64,000 nucleotides of DNA from Petrimonas mucosa (GTDB taxonomy: Bacteria > Bacteroidota > Bacteroidia > Bacteroidales > Dysgonomonadaceae). Every line of letters starts with the position of its first letter. Position 1 is the stretch's first letter. The notes beneath the pieces were generated by a model that had not been told where the DNA came from, made no database searches, and worked only from the letters and a program-made list of their open reading frames with translations. The stretch spans positions 558,001 to 622,000 of the forward strand of contig NZ_LT608328.1 of the NCBI RefSeq assembly GCF_900095795.1, read 5' to 3'. Positions 8,969 through 17,022 of this stretch are shown here, piece by piece. The position numbers were made by a program, and so were the translations under genes.

Positions 8969-10069
8969 ATGAAACGACGCGATTTTATCAGGACAATGGG
9001 TGTTGCCTCGGCGATAACTCTTCCCGGGGTTGGCAACCGGCTGATCTCTTCACCCGATTTGTTCACAACTAACAACAGCAACCAGTTACTCCCTACCTGG
9101 AAAGGATTCAATCTGCTCAACAAGTTCAACCCGGACACACAGAGCGACTTCAGCGAGAAAGATTTCGAGATCATTGCCGAATGGGGGTTCAATTTTGTCC
9201 GCATCCCTCTCTCTTACTGGTGCTGGAGCAGTGAAGAGGATTGGTACAATGTGGATGAGAAGGTGTTGAAAGAGATAGATGTGGCGGTAGATCTGGCACG
9301 GCAGTACAACCTGCACATCAACCTCAACTTCCACCGCGCGCCGGGATACTGCATCAATAATCCCCGCCCCCTGCCCACCAACCTGTTCGAAGATGAAGAG
9401 CCCCTGAAGGCGTGTCAGTTTCATTGGAGACTGTTTGCCGAACGATATAAGGGGATACCCAGCTCACAGTTGAGCTTCAATCTGATCAACGAGGCCCCTT
9501 CGGTTGAAGATGAGAAATATGACCGGGTGGCCCGTCGCCTGATCTCGACGATCCGTGAAGCAGACCCGGACCGCCTGATCATCGTAGATGGCAAGGATGT
9601 AGGGCGTACTCCATTGATGACAGTAACAGATATCCCCAATATTATCCAGAGCGGCAGGGGATATGATCCGATGCTGATCTCCCATTTCAGGGCTACCTGG
9701 CCGGGGGCGAAAATCCTGATGGAGTTTCCCGAGGAGAAGCTCACCTGGCCACTCCATCTGGATGGAAAAGTGCATGACCGGCAATCGGTCTACCAGGCCT
9801 GTGTGGCTCCCTGGAAACCCTGGGTAGAGAAAGGGGGAAAGGTCCACATCGGCGAAATGGGCTGTTACAACCAAACCCCTCACAAGGTGGCCATGGCCTG
9901 GCTGGAGGATCTCTTCACCATCTTCAGGGAGCAGAACTGGGGATGGTCGTTATGGAACCTGCATGGCAGTTTCGGGGTACTGAACAGCAACCGGAAGGAT
10001 GTAAAATATGAGAACTATAAGGGCCTCCTGCTCGACAGGGAGATGCTTGAACTGCTGAAACGGAGTTAG
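8969..10069 (+). CDS. Glycoside hydrolase family 5 enzyme (cellulase-like), Tat-type signal
   Basis: The 366-residue product starts MKRRDFIRT, a twin-arginine-like signal, so export of a folded enzyme is plausible. The TIM barrel shows the GH5 landmarks: GFNFVRIPLSYW, the acid/base in NLINEAPS (Glu175) and the nucleophile in HIGEMG (Glu296), ending with a Trp-rich WGWSLWNLHGSFG segment. GH5 covers endoglucanases, mannanases and related activities, and the exact substrate is not determined here. The gene stands alone, with repeats upstream and a convergent DHFR-like gene downstream. Length is normal for a single-domain GH5 enzyme. Confidence 0.88.
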   Translation: MKRRDFIRTMGVASAITLPGVGNRLISSPDLFTTNNSNQLLPTWKGFNLLNKFNPDTQSDFSEKDFEIIAEWGFNFVRIPLSYWCWSSEEDWYNVDEKVLKEIDVAVDLARQYNLHINLNFHRAPGYCINNPRPLPTNLFEDEEPLKACQFHWRLFAERYKGIPSSQLSFNLINEAPSVEDEKYDRVARRLISTIREADPDRLIIVDGKDVGRTPLMTVTDIPNIIQSGRGYDPMLISHFRATWPGAKILMEFPEEKLTWPLHLDGKVHDRQSVYQACVAPWKPWVEKGGKVHIGEMGCYNQTPHKVAMAWLEDLFTIFREQNWGWSLWNLHGSFGVLNSNRKDVKYENYKGLLLDREMLELLKRS

Positions 10070-10152
10070 TGCTTTTGCTTTCACGTTCTTCAGCCATCGA
10101 AACTCTTACCTCTCCTTGACTGGCACATTGAGATTTTCATGATGTCGACTAT

Positions 10153-10725
10153 CTATCTTTTTGGTTCGTAGTGAAGCAGCACTATTCCGCAATCGTAAAC
10201 AAGTGATCTTTTTAGCTTGAGTTGTCTGTAACTCTCCAGTTTGTCAAATATGGGAACGCCTTTTTTGCCAAGTATGACGGGATTGAGAAAGAGGTGATAC
10301 TCATCAATCAGTCCACTACTGATCAGCTCCGAAACAAAAGTTGTCCCGCCATAGACGATAATGTCTTTCCCGTTCTGTTTCTTCAGTTTGTACACCTCGT
10401 CAACTAAATCTCCTTTCGCCAGTTCAGTATTATCCCATAGAGACTTGTCCAAGCTTTTTGAGAAAACGATCTTCTTTTGTGATACTTTGATTTTTGCAAG
10501 TTCATACATCGGATTGTCTGGTCTTCTATTGGCCTCTAGCCAGTAGGGAATATAGTCAACCGCCAGTCTTCTGCCTATTATCTCGGTATCACAACTGTTT
10601 GCCAAGTCAAGAATATAATTTTTGATTTCGTCCCAGGCCCTGATGACCCAATGCTGTTCATCATTCGCTCCATATTGAGGGAAACCGTCAATGGAGGTTT
10701 GCATCTGTAATTTTAATTTTCTCAT
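10153..10725 (-). CDS. Dihydrofolate reductase-like (RibD C-terminal fold) protein
   Basis: The 190-residue cytoplasmic protein has the RibD_C/DHFR-like pattern. It opens with KLKLQMQTSIDGF, has IIGRRLAVDYIPYW in the middle and DIIVYGGTTFVSELISSGLIDEYH near residues 133-160, the usual NADP-binding and core motifs of YyaP/YwjB-type proteins. The family is often annotated as a dihydrofolate reductase family protein with no proven substrate. It is monocistronic, convergent with the GH5 gene and followed by 80 bases with no obvious terminator. Confidence 0.85.
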   Translation of the reverse strand: MRKLKLQMQTSIDGFPQYGANDEQHWVIRAWDEIKNYILDLANSCDTEIIGRRLAVDYIPYWLEANRRPDNPMYELAKIKVSQKKIVFSKSLDKSLWDNTELAKGDLVDEVYKLKKQNGKDIIVYGGTTFVSELISSGLIDEYHLFLNPVILGKKGVPIFDKLESYRQLKLKRSLVYDCGIVLLHYEPKR

Positions 10726-11213
10726 TGTCGTTAAAAATAATTACCTGTTTGTAAATCTGCTGCAACCATGCCCTCGAAGTGCAAGAATTGCTGTTACTGG
10801 CCACCTGCAGTTGCTGTTGCATACGATAAAATGAGTCACTGTCGTGTAGAACATCAGATCAGGAGAGGAACAAATATCACCCATAGAGCTGCTTCTACAA
10901 CCAAGGTTACAGGAAGTTGGACTAACTGGACATATGGCGGCATCATTTGACAAATGTAGCTGATTATTTGCATATTCCAAGATACTTCGCCATAAATATC
11001 TCCATCACAAAACTCATGGAGTACTCTCCCCTGACGATGCATCAGGGAATCTGAACTAACGCCGATTAATACGCTTTCGAGCTGCAAGTGCAGATTTGGC
11101 CATTACTTACAGCAGACTCATGCAGATGGATATTAATGGTCTTATATATAGGTGTTTACAGAATGAATCCTGGATGAATTTAACAGTTGGAAACATTTTT
11201 TTTACCCTAAAAA
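10726..11213. other. Gene-free stretch of about 0.5 kb
   Basis: Three overlapping frames of 60-79 codons (10741-11087) show no recognisable domain and no promoter. An interrupted inverted repeat CCCTGA-N7-TCAGGG lies near 11028-11046. It could be a decayed gene or a structured RNA; I cannot tell which. Confidence 0.4.
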
Positions 11214-11244
11214 TTTGTTCTTAATGAAAACCGGCGTACTTTTG
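11214..11244 (+). promoter_or_regulatory. Promoter of the redoxin-fold gene
   Basis: TTTG (11214-11217), exactly 19 bases, then TACTTTTG (11237-11244) is a perfect Bacteroidota consensus promoter. The start codon is 99 bases beyond, so the 5' leader is about 90 nt. Confidence 0.8.
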
Positions 11245-11343
11245 TCCCCGTTAAAAATGGCTTTTAGCGAAAAGTCAACAACAGGAAACTTGATGAAATG
11301 CGTGAAGCACAGACAAGTTTGAGTATTAACTAAAACTTTATTT

Positions 11344-11835
11344 ATGAAGTATTTGAACTTTTGCCTGGTAGCAATTGCTTCGCTTTTTTTGATGTCGAGC
11401 TCGATTCAAACCGAGAAACCCTCCACAGGTTATTACCCTGGAGAACAGATACCCAATATTGTTCTCGATGGTTGGGAAGGTAGACGTCTCGATTTAAGCG
11501 AATATAAGGGCAGAAAAGTAGTACTAAGCTTCTGGGCGGCTTACGATGCCCAGTCAAGAGCCAGCAATGTCTCGCTCTATAACTATTTGAAAGCGGTAGC
11601 CCCCGACGTGGTGTTTGTGTCGATCTCGTTTGACGAGAACCGGACAGTTTTTGAACGTACGGCGCTCTTGGACAGGATTGACCTACATGCACAGTTCTGC
11701 GACGAAACAGGTGCCAATTCGGCAATTTACAAGGAGTTTCGCTTGAAGAACGGCTTCAGGAATTACTTGATCGATGAAAACGGAGTAATTTTGGAGATAG
11801 ATTTGTCGGTCGAAAAATTGAAACGTCTGATCTAA
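11344..11835 (+). CDS. Secreted thioredoxin-fold (TlpA/redoxin-like) protein without a CxxC motif
   Basis: The 163-residue product has a signal peptide (about 20 residues) and a redoxin fold: YYPGEQIPNIVLDGWEG, then GRKVVLSFWAAYDAQSR, a DVVFVSISFDEN strand and GFRNYLIDENGVI near the C-terminus. TlpA-type proteins have FWAxWCxxCR at the active site. Here the aligned residues are FWAAYDAQSR (63-72), so both catalytic cysteines are replaced (Asp68, Ser71). It therefore cannot work as a dithiol oxidoreductase and may be a binding or structural protein. It has its own strong promoter and a shared bidirectional terminator with gpmA. Confidence 0.8.
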   Translation: MKYLNFCLVAIASLFLMSSSIQTEKPSTGYYPGEQIPNIVLDGWEGRRLDLSEYKGRKVVLSFWAAYDAQSRASNVSLYNYLKAVAPDVVFVSISFDENRTVFERTALLDRIDLHAQFCDETGANSAIYKEFRLKNGFRNYLIDENGVILEIDLSVEKLKRLI

Positions 11836-11854
11836 GTAGTTAAAACGTATTGAT

Positions 11855-11894
11855 AAAGTCAGGGTGCCCGATTTGAGCACCCTGACTTTTTTTA
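11855..11894. terminator. Bidirectional rho-independent terminator
   Basis: AAAGTCAGGGTGC pairs perfectly with GCACCCTGACTTT (11855-11867 with 11876-11888) around an 8-base loop. A T-run follows on the plus strand and an A-run supplies U residues for the minus strand. It ends the redoxin-fold gene; gpmA transcripts converge on it. Confidence 0.9.
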
Positions 11895-12641
11895 TTTCTT
11901 CTTGGCTTGGTTGGCCACGGCATCCATCAGTTTCTTGATCTCTTCCGGATCGCCCAGGAAATAGTCTTTCAACAGATTCATGTTGTCGTCGAACTCAAAG
12001 ACATAGGGTACAGCTGTTGGCAGGTTCAAGCTGATGATATCCTCGTCGGAAATCCCTTTCAGGTGCTTGATGATTCCACGCAGGCTGTTTCCGTGAGCAG
12101 CGATGATCACTTCGTTGTACTTCTCTTTCATCTCGGGAACAACGGTATTGTTCCAGTAGGGGAGGATACGGTCTACAGTATGAACCAGCGCTTCCGTAAG
12201 TGGCAGATCCTTTTCGTCCACACCCTTGTAGCGAGCATCCACGAAAGGAGAGCGGGGATCATCCTTGGCCAGCGGTGTTGGAGGAACATCGTAACTCCTG
12301 CGCCAGATGAGGACCTGCTCGTCTCCATATTTCTCAGCCGTTTCGGCTTTATTCAATCCCTGAAGCATACCGTAATGCTTCTCGTTGAGACGCCACGTTT
12401 TTTCCACGGGGATCCAATCGAGATCCATCTCATCCAGGACCACGTTCAGGGTCTTTATTGCCCGTTTCAGGTAAGATGTGTAGGCCTTTTCGAACTGAAA
12501 GCCCTCTTTTTTCAACAACTTACCGGCTTTGTGTGCTTCTTCAACACCCTTCTCGCTCAGATCCACATCGGTCCATCCCGTGAAACGGTTCTCCTTGTTC
12601 CACACGCTTTCGCCGTGGCGAATTAATACTACTCTCTTCAT
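11892..12641 (-). CDS. gpmA: 2,3-bisphosphoglycerate-dependent phosphoglycerate mutase
   Basis: The 249-residue product interconverts 3- and 2-phosphoglycerate in glycolysis and gluconeogenesis. It has the phosphohistidine motif [10 protein letters not shown] (His9), [13 protein letters not shown], the [13 protein letters not shown] and [25 protein letters not shown] segments, and a second histidine in AAHGNSLRG, all typical of cofactor-dependent GpmA. The frame is open for 18 more codons upstream (to 12695), but the family N-terminus is [10 protein letters not shown], so ATG 12641 is the start. A TAGTTTTG -7 box lies at 12690-12683. Confidence 0.95.
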   Translation of the reverse strand: MKRVVLIRHGESVWNKENRFTGWTDVDLSEKGVEEAHKAGKLLKKEGFQFEKAYTSYLKRAIKTLNVVLDEMDLDWIPVEKTWRLNEKHYGMLQGLNKAETAEKYGDEQVLIWRRSYDVPPTPLAKDDPRSPFVDARYKGVDEKDLPLTEALVHTVDRILPYWNNTVVPEMKEKYNEVIIAAHGNSLRGIIKHLKGISDEDIISLNLPTAVPYVFEFDDNMNLLKDYFLGDPEEIKKLMDAVANQAKKK

Positions 12642-12682
12642 TGTATATTCTTTATTGATTACTTTCTGAAGTTTTGGAGGTA

Positions 12683-12690
12683 CAAAACTA
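12683..12690 (-). promoter_or_regulatory. Likely -7 box of gpmA
   Basis: TAGTTTTG on the minus strand fits TAnnTTTG and lies 41 bases before the gpmA start. No clear TTTG at -33. Confidence 0.4.
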
Positions 12691-12744
12691 CTCAAAAAGG
12701 ATGAATTTTCCGAATTTTTGCAGGGCTATTTGCAAGGCGGCTGT

Positions 12745-14121
12745 TCAATGGTAGAGCGGTTGGCTCTCCTGCATGGCTCGGATAATTTTTGTTTGTCCCA
12801 TAAGCAGATAGAGTGAAAGCAACGATGCCAGGAAGTCTGAAACCGGCATGGCAATCCAGACTCCGTTCAATCCGAACAAGGGGGGGAAAAACAACAGCGC
12901 CGGGACCAGGAAGATGATCTGTCGGCTGAGACTCTGGATAATTGCCTGTTTTGCGCGACCGATACTCTGGAAAAAGTTCCCTGCAACCACCTGGAATCCC
13001 ACCAGAGGGAAGGCTATCATGCTCAGCCGGATGCCATTTTCGGCAATATCGAGCAGTTTCTGGTCGCCAGTAAACGCGGCGGCAAACTGACGGGGAAAAA
13101 ACATGCCGATGACAAATCCGCTACAGGTGATGATGGTCGCCACCTTTATAGCATAGAGGAGGGTCTCTTTCACCCTGGAATAGTTGCCGGCTCCGTAGTT
13201 GTAGCCTATGATTGGCTGTGTACCCTGATTCAATCCCACCACAGTCATCACAACGATGAGCAACATGGAGTTGAGGATCCCGTATGCGCCTACGGCCAAG
13301 TCTCCGCCATATTTCAACAGGGAGGTGTTGAGCAGAACCGCCACGCCAGATGCTGCCACCTGCATAAAGAAGGGGGAGAGTCCGATCGAGACGATAGCCA
13401 TGACGATCTTCCAGTCCAGCCCAATGTTCTTCTTCCGTATCCGGATCATGCTGGTTTCCTGTGCAAAATGGTGCATTACAAACAACATGCCGATAAACAT
13501 GGAGATAACTGTGGCCCAGGCAACGCCGGCGATGCCGAGGTCAAATACAAAAATGAATATCGGGTCGAGGATGATATTCAGTACAGCGCCAATCAGCATG
13601 GTAATCATCGCTTTGCGGGGATATCCCGATGCGCGCATCATGTTGTTGAAGCTGTAACAGAGACTGATGAAGAGGTTTCCGATCAGAACGATCTGCAGAT
13701 ACTCCCGGGCATAGGGCAGTGTGTTCTCCGTAGCTCCGAATGCCAGCAGGATCTTGTCGAGATAAACATAAAAGAGGGTGATGATCACAGCGTTGAACAG
13801 AAGAATAAGCATCAGGGAGTTGCCAAGTATCTGCTCTGCTGTATGCTTCTTCTTTTCACCCAAGCTAATGGATATCCGGCTGGCTGCACCCACCCCAATC
13901 AGCATGCCAAGCGATGAGGCAAGCGTGGTGACTGGAAAGGTGATGGCCAGGCCCGATATGGCATAGGCGCCAACCCCCTGTCCGATAAAGATCCGGTCGA
14001 CAATATTGTAGAGTGAATTTACGAGCGTGCCGATAATGGCCGGTATGGAGTATTCCCAGACCAGGGAGCTTATCTTTTTTGTTTCGAACGCAAGTTCCTT
14101 ATCCGTGATGGAGTTATGCAC
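12745..14121 (-). CDS. MATE family efflux transporter
   Basis: This 458-residue integral inner-membrane protein has about twelve hydrophobic segments. The MATE repeats are visible as YSIPAIIGTLVNSLYNIVDRIFIG near the N-terminus and LNQGTQPIIGYNYGAGNYSRVKE in the second half, the latter typical of the MepA/DinF-like branch. Such transporters export drugs or metabolites using a sodium or proton gradient. The start codon is GTG (14121), as no suitable ATG is near. It lies 73 bases downstream of cyuA in the same direction and may be co-transcribed with it. Confidence 0.9.
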   Translation of the reverse strand: MHNSITDKELAFETKKISSLVWEYSIPAIIGTLVNSLYNIVDRIFIGQGVGAYAISGLAITFPVTTLASSLGMLIGVGAASRISISLGEKKKHTAEQILGNSLMLILLFNAVIITLFYVYLDKILLAFGATENTLPYAREYLQIVLIGNLFISLCYSFNNMMRASGYPRKAMITMLIGAVLNIILDPIFIFVFDLGIAGVAWATVISMFIGMLFVMHHFAQETSMIRIRKKNIGLDWKIVMAIVSIGLSPFFMQVAASGVAVLLNTSLLKYGGDLAVGAYGILNSMLLIVVMTVVGLNQGTQPIIGYNYGAGNYSRVKETLLYAIKVATIITCSGFVIGMFFPRQFAAAFTGDQKLLDIAENGIRLSMIAFPLVGFQVVAGNFFQSIGRAKQAIIQSLSRQIIFLVPALLFFPPLFGLNGVWIAMPVSDFLASLLSLYLLMGQTKIIRAMQESQPLYH

Positions 14122-14194
14122 TGTCGGTAACTGGTGATTAAGCTTGATTTGTCCGTCTTATAACGGATATCGATGGACTTATGTTCGGTAAATG

Positions 14195-15478
14195 TTATGC
14201 TTTGTGCGTCATTACCTTGAGTACGATCCTGTCCGTTTCTGCCATTCCCTGGCGACCGATAATGGCGAGATTCTGGATGGTCTTGTCCACATCTTCGTTC
14301 ACAATTCCTTCATGCGGTGTCACCACCCGATTCTCTATGGCCATCAATGCGGAAAGCATTGCGGTGGAGGTGCCGCTGGCAATCTTCAGTGCACAACTCG
14401 GTTTTGCACCGTCGCAGATCATGCCGGTGATATTGGCGATCATGTTCTTGACGGCAAAGGTAATCTGATCGTAGTTGCCTCCCATCAGATAGGTTATGCC
14501 GCAACTGGATCCGGCCGATGCCACCACGCAACCGCATAATGCCGATAGTCTGCCCAGGTATTGTTTGATATGGATGACTGTAAGGTTGCTGAGGATCAGA
14601 GCCCTGATCAGGCTTTCCCGGTCGCTGCCCACATCCTCGGCGTAGGTAAGGACGGGGAGTGTTGCGGCTACACCCTGGTTGCCGCTTCCGGAATTGCTCA
14701 TTACAGGAATTAGGGCGCCATCCATCCTGGCATCGCATGCGCCTGCAGTTGCCGAGATCATTCGGCTATGTATATTTTCACCGAAAATGGCCCGTCCCCT
14801 TTCACCCATCAGGCTCTTGGCTACGTCGTGACCATATTTCTGTTTCTGTGACTGGAGCGATGCTTCACGGTTCATCTTCGCTGCTTCAAGAATAAATTCC
14901 AGTTCATCGATGGGCGAATCGGCTGCAAATTCATAGACTTTCCGGAAGGTGAGCGGCACCTCTTCCACCTTCTCCTCTGCGCCTTTTGTATCGTTCCTAA
15001 GCAACTCTTCCCCGTTCTTCCCGATGTAGGAGAAGCGGGTATGGCTACCACGGATAACGGCGATGGAGGAGTCGTTGCCGGAAAAACAACGAACCTCGAT
15101 ATAGAGTTTCTCTTCAATCTCGGTATCAACGTCGATCTTGATCCGTTGCTCCTGGACATATTGCCGTGCCCGTTCCACGTCGGCGGGCTGAAGATCGCGA
15201 AGAACCTCCAATCCGTACTCCGGTTTTCCGATAAGCGCACCCAGCGCAACGGCGATGGGAAGGCCGATCATCCCTGTACCAGGTATTCCGACCCCCATGG
15301 CGTTCTTAAGTACGTTGGGGCTCAGGATCACCCCGATCTGTTCAGGCTCCACTCCCAGTACCTGCGTAGCCTTTGCCACACAAAGCGAGACGGCAACCGG
15401 CTCCGTGCAACCGATGGCCGGAATAATCTCCTGCTGCATCAATCGCCTGATCTTTCTTCGTTCCTGCTGGTTTAACAT
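14195..15478 (-). CDS. cyuA: L-cysteine desulfidase / L-serine dehydratase alpha-like protein (CyuA/YhaM)
   Basis: The 427-residue product opens with MLNQQERRKIRRLMQQEIIPAIGCTEPVA, and the IGCTEP motif is diagnostic of the UPF0597/CyuA family. Further cysteines in the C-terminal half (AGACDAR, LSALCGCVVASAGSSCG, MICDGAKPSC) fit ligands for an iron-sulfur cluster, as in iron-sulfur serine dehydratases. The family degrades L-cysteine to pyruvate, sulfide and ammonia in the cytoplasm. A TAACTTTG -7-like box lies at 15519-15512. The MATE gene downstream may be its partner. Confidence 0.88.
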   Translation of the reverse strand: MLNQQERRKIRRLMQQEIIPAIGCTEPVAVSLCVAKATQVLGVEPEQIGVILSPNVLKNAMGVGIPGTGMIGLPIAVALGALIGKPEYGLEVLRDLQPADVERARQYVQEQRIKIDVDTEIEEKLYIEVRCFSGNDSSIAVIRGSHTRFSYIGKNGEELLRNDTKGAEEKVEEVPLTFRKVYEFAADSPIDELEFILEAAKMNREASLQSQKQKYGHDVAKSLMGERGRAIFGENIHSRMISATAGACDARMDGALIPVMSNSGSGNQGVAATLPVLTYAEDVGSDRESLIRALILSNLTVIHIKQYLGRLSALCGCVVASAGSSCGITYLMGGNYDQITFAVKNMIANITGMICDGAKPSCALKIASGTSTAMLSALMAIENRVVTPHEGIVNEDVDKTIQNLAIIGRQGMAETDRIVLKVMTHKA

Positions 15479-15601
15479 GCAAATTTGTGATTCATGTGGT
15501 TTTGATCATGGCAAAGTTACTGAAAAAAACGGCAGAAAGCTGTCAGGAGAAAGAAATATTGAAGGCGGATAAAAAGGGTTGACTTGAGCGGAATATAGTT
15601 G

Positions 15602-15609
15602 TATATTTG
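15602..15609 (+). promoter_or_regulatory. Likely -7 box of the DUF2851 gene
   Basis: TATATTTG matches TAnnTTTG, with a weak GTTG about 20 bases upstream. The DUF2851 start codon is 24 bases downstream. Confidence 0.5.
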
Positions 15610-15632
15610 AACTGCTGACATTTTAGAGGGTT

Positions 15633-16907
15633 ATGGCAACCAGCGAATATTTGCTTCATTATGTTTGGAAATACCGGATTTTCGACCGGACCGACCTCCA
15701 AACGGTGGATGGAGAGCCTCTGGAGATCATTGACCCCGGGGTGCGGAACAGCGATGCCGGGGCCGACTTCTTCAATGCAAAAATCAGGATAGGAGAGAAG
15801 ATATGGGCTGGCGACGTGGAGCTGCATGGCTCTTCCGACGAATGGACCAGGCATGGTCACCATACCGACGAGCGTTTCAACTCGGTTATCCTGCATGTGG
15901 CGGAGAGGGTGAAGGGTAGCGTGAGGAACCAGAAGGGCGCGTTAATTCCACAGATGCAGCTCATCATCCCCGAAAAGGTAAAACGGAGTGCCGACTACCT
16001 GCTCAACAGCAGGTCGAACCTGCCATGCAGGTACCAGCTTCCCCTGGTAGAGAGGGAGATCGTCACTACATGGTTGGCGGCAACGGGGATTGAGCGTCTG
16101 GAGCGGAAGATCAACGATATCCGCAAACACCTTGAACGGTTCAATAATTCATGGGATCAGGCCTTCTATGTTTTGCTGACCCGGAACTTCGGATTTGGGC
16201 TGAACTCCGACATCTTTGAACGGTTGGCATTGAGCCTGCCCTTCAACTGTATCATGAGGCATGGCGACAGCCTTCTTCAGGTTGAGGCTTTGCTGTTCGG
16301 ACAGGCAGGCATGTTGTATGGCGATGGGGCTACCGATGATTACTGCCAGCAGCTCAGGAGAGAGTATGAGTTTCTGAGGCTAAAGTATCGGTTGCAACCT
16401 GTTCCCAGTTACCTCTTTAAGCAATTGCGCGTCCGACCCAACGCGTTTCCGCAGGTACGCATTGCACAGCTGGCGGCACTACTGAAGCAGAGGGGGCGAC
16501 TCTTTCCTCTGCTGCTGGAGGAGGATGATCCGGCCCAGTTACGGCTCTATTTTCAGGTGGAGGCCTCCGACTACTGGCATACCCACTACTCCTTCGGGAA
16601 GAGGTCAACAAAGTCCCGCAAGTATCTGGGAGACTCCTCCTGCAATGTGATCCTCATCAATACGGTTGTGCCCATGTTTTTTGTCTACGGGCAGAAGACC
16701 GGCCAGGAGAAATTCTGTGAAAGGGCGATGCAACTCCTGGAGTCGCTGAAACCGGAAAGAAACGCTATCATTACCGAATTTGAAAAGGCAGGAATCTTTC
16801 CAGCCAATGCATTCGACTCCCAAGCACTTATCCAGCTGCGAAGAGCCTACTGCGAAAGAGGGAAGTGTCTCTACTGCAAGATCGGATACCGGATTTTGTC
16901 GAGATAA
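15633..16907 (+). CDS. DUF2851 family protein
   Basis: This 424-residue soluble protein is recognised as DUF2851 from its opening EYLLHYVWKYRIF, the DPGVRNSDAGADFFNAKIRIG segment, GDVELHGSSDEWTRHGHHTDERFNSVILHVA (about 56-90) and the final RAYCERGKCLYCKIGYRIL with a C-x4-C-x2-C cluster. The GDVELH and HxxD motifs and terminal cysteines suggest a nuclease-like or metal-binding fold, but no function is established. It is divergent from cyuA. Confidence 0.88.
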   Translation: MATSEYLLHYVWKYRIFDRTDLQTVDGEPLEIIDPGVRNSDAGADFFNAKIRIGEKIWAGDVELHGSSDEWTRHGHHTDERFNSVILHVAERVKGSVRNQKGALIPQMQLIIPEKVKRSADYLLNSRSNLPCRYQLPLVEREIVTTWLAATGIERLERKINDIRKHLERFNNSWDQAFYVLLTRNFGFGLNSDIFERLALSLPFNCIMRHGDSLLQVEALLFGQAGMLYGDGATDDYCQQLRREYEFLRLKYRLQPVPSYLFKQLRVRPNAFPQVRIAQLAALLKQRGRLFPLLLEEDDPAQLRLYFQVEASDYWHTHYSFGKRSTKSRKYLGDSSCNVILINTVVPMFFVYGQKTGQEKFCERAMQLLESLKPERNAIITEFEKAGIFPANAFDSQALIQLRRAYCERGKCLYCKIGYRILSR

Positions 16908-16983
16908 GGCTACAAAACAGCGTCGATTTGTCAAATTTCCGTTTTTTTAATTGTCTATTATCAGAAAACTACTTAATTCGTTG

Positions 16984-16991
16984 TATTTTTG
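16984..16991 (+). promoter_or_regulatory. Likely -7 box before the Ig-like lipoprotein gene
   Basis: TATTTTTG fits TAnnTTTG, 31 bases before the ATG at 17023. The -33 element is weak. Confidence 0.45.
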
Positions 16992-17022
16992 CGCCAATTA
17001 AGCTAACGGTTGTAAGGGAATA

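Noticed and set aside
11907-12626. A 239-codon plus-strand frame opposite gpmA
   Set aside because: Antisense shadow of a well-conserved glycolytic gene; no domain or promoter.
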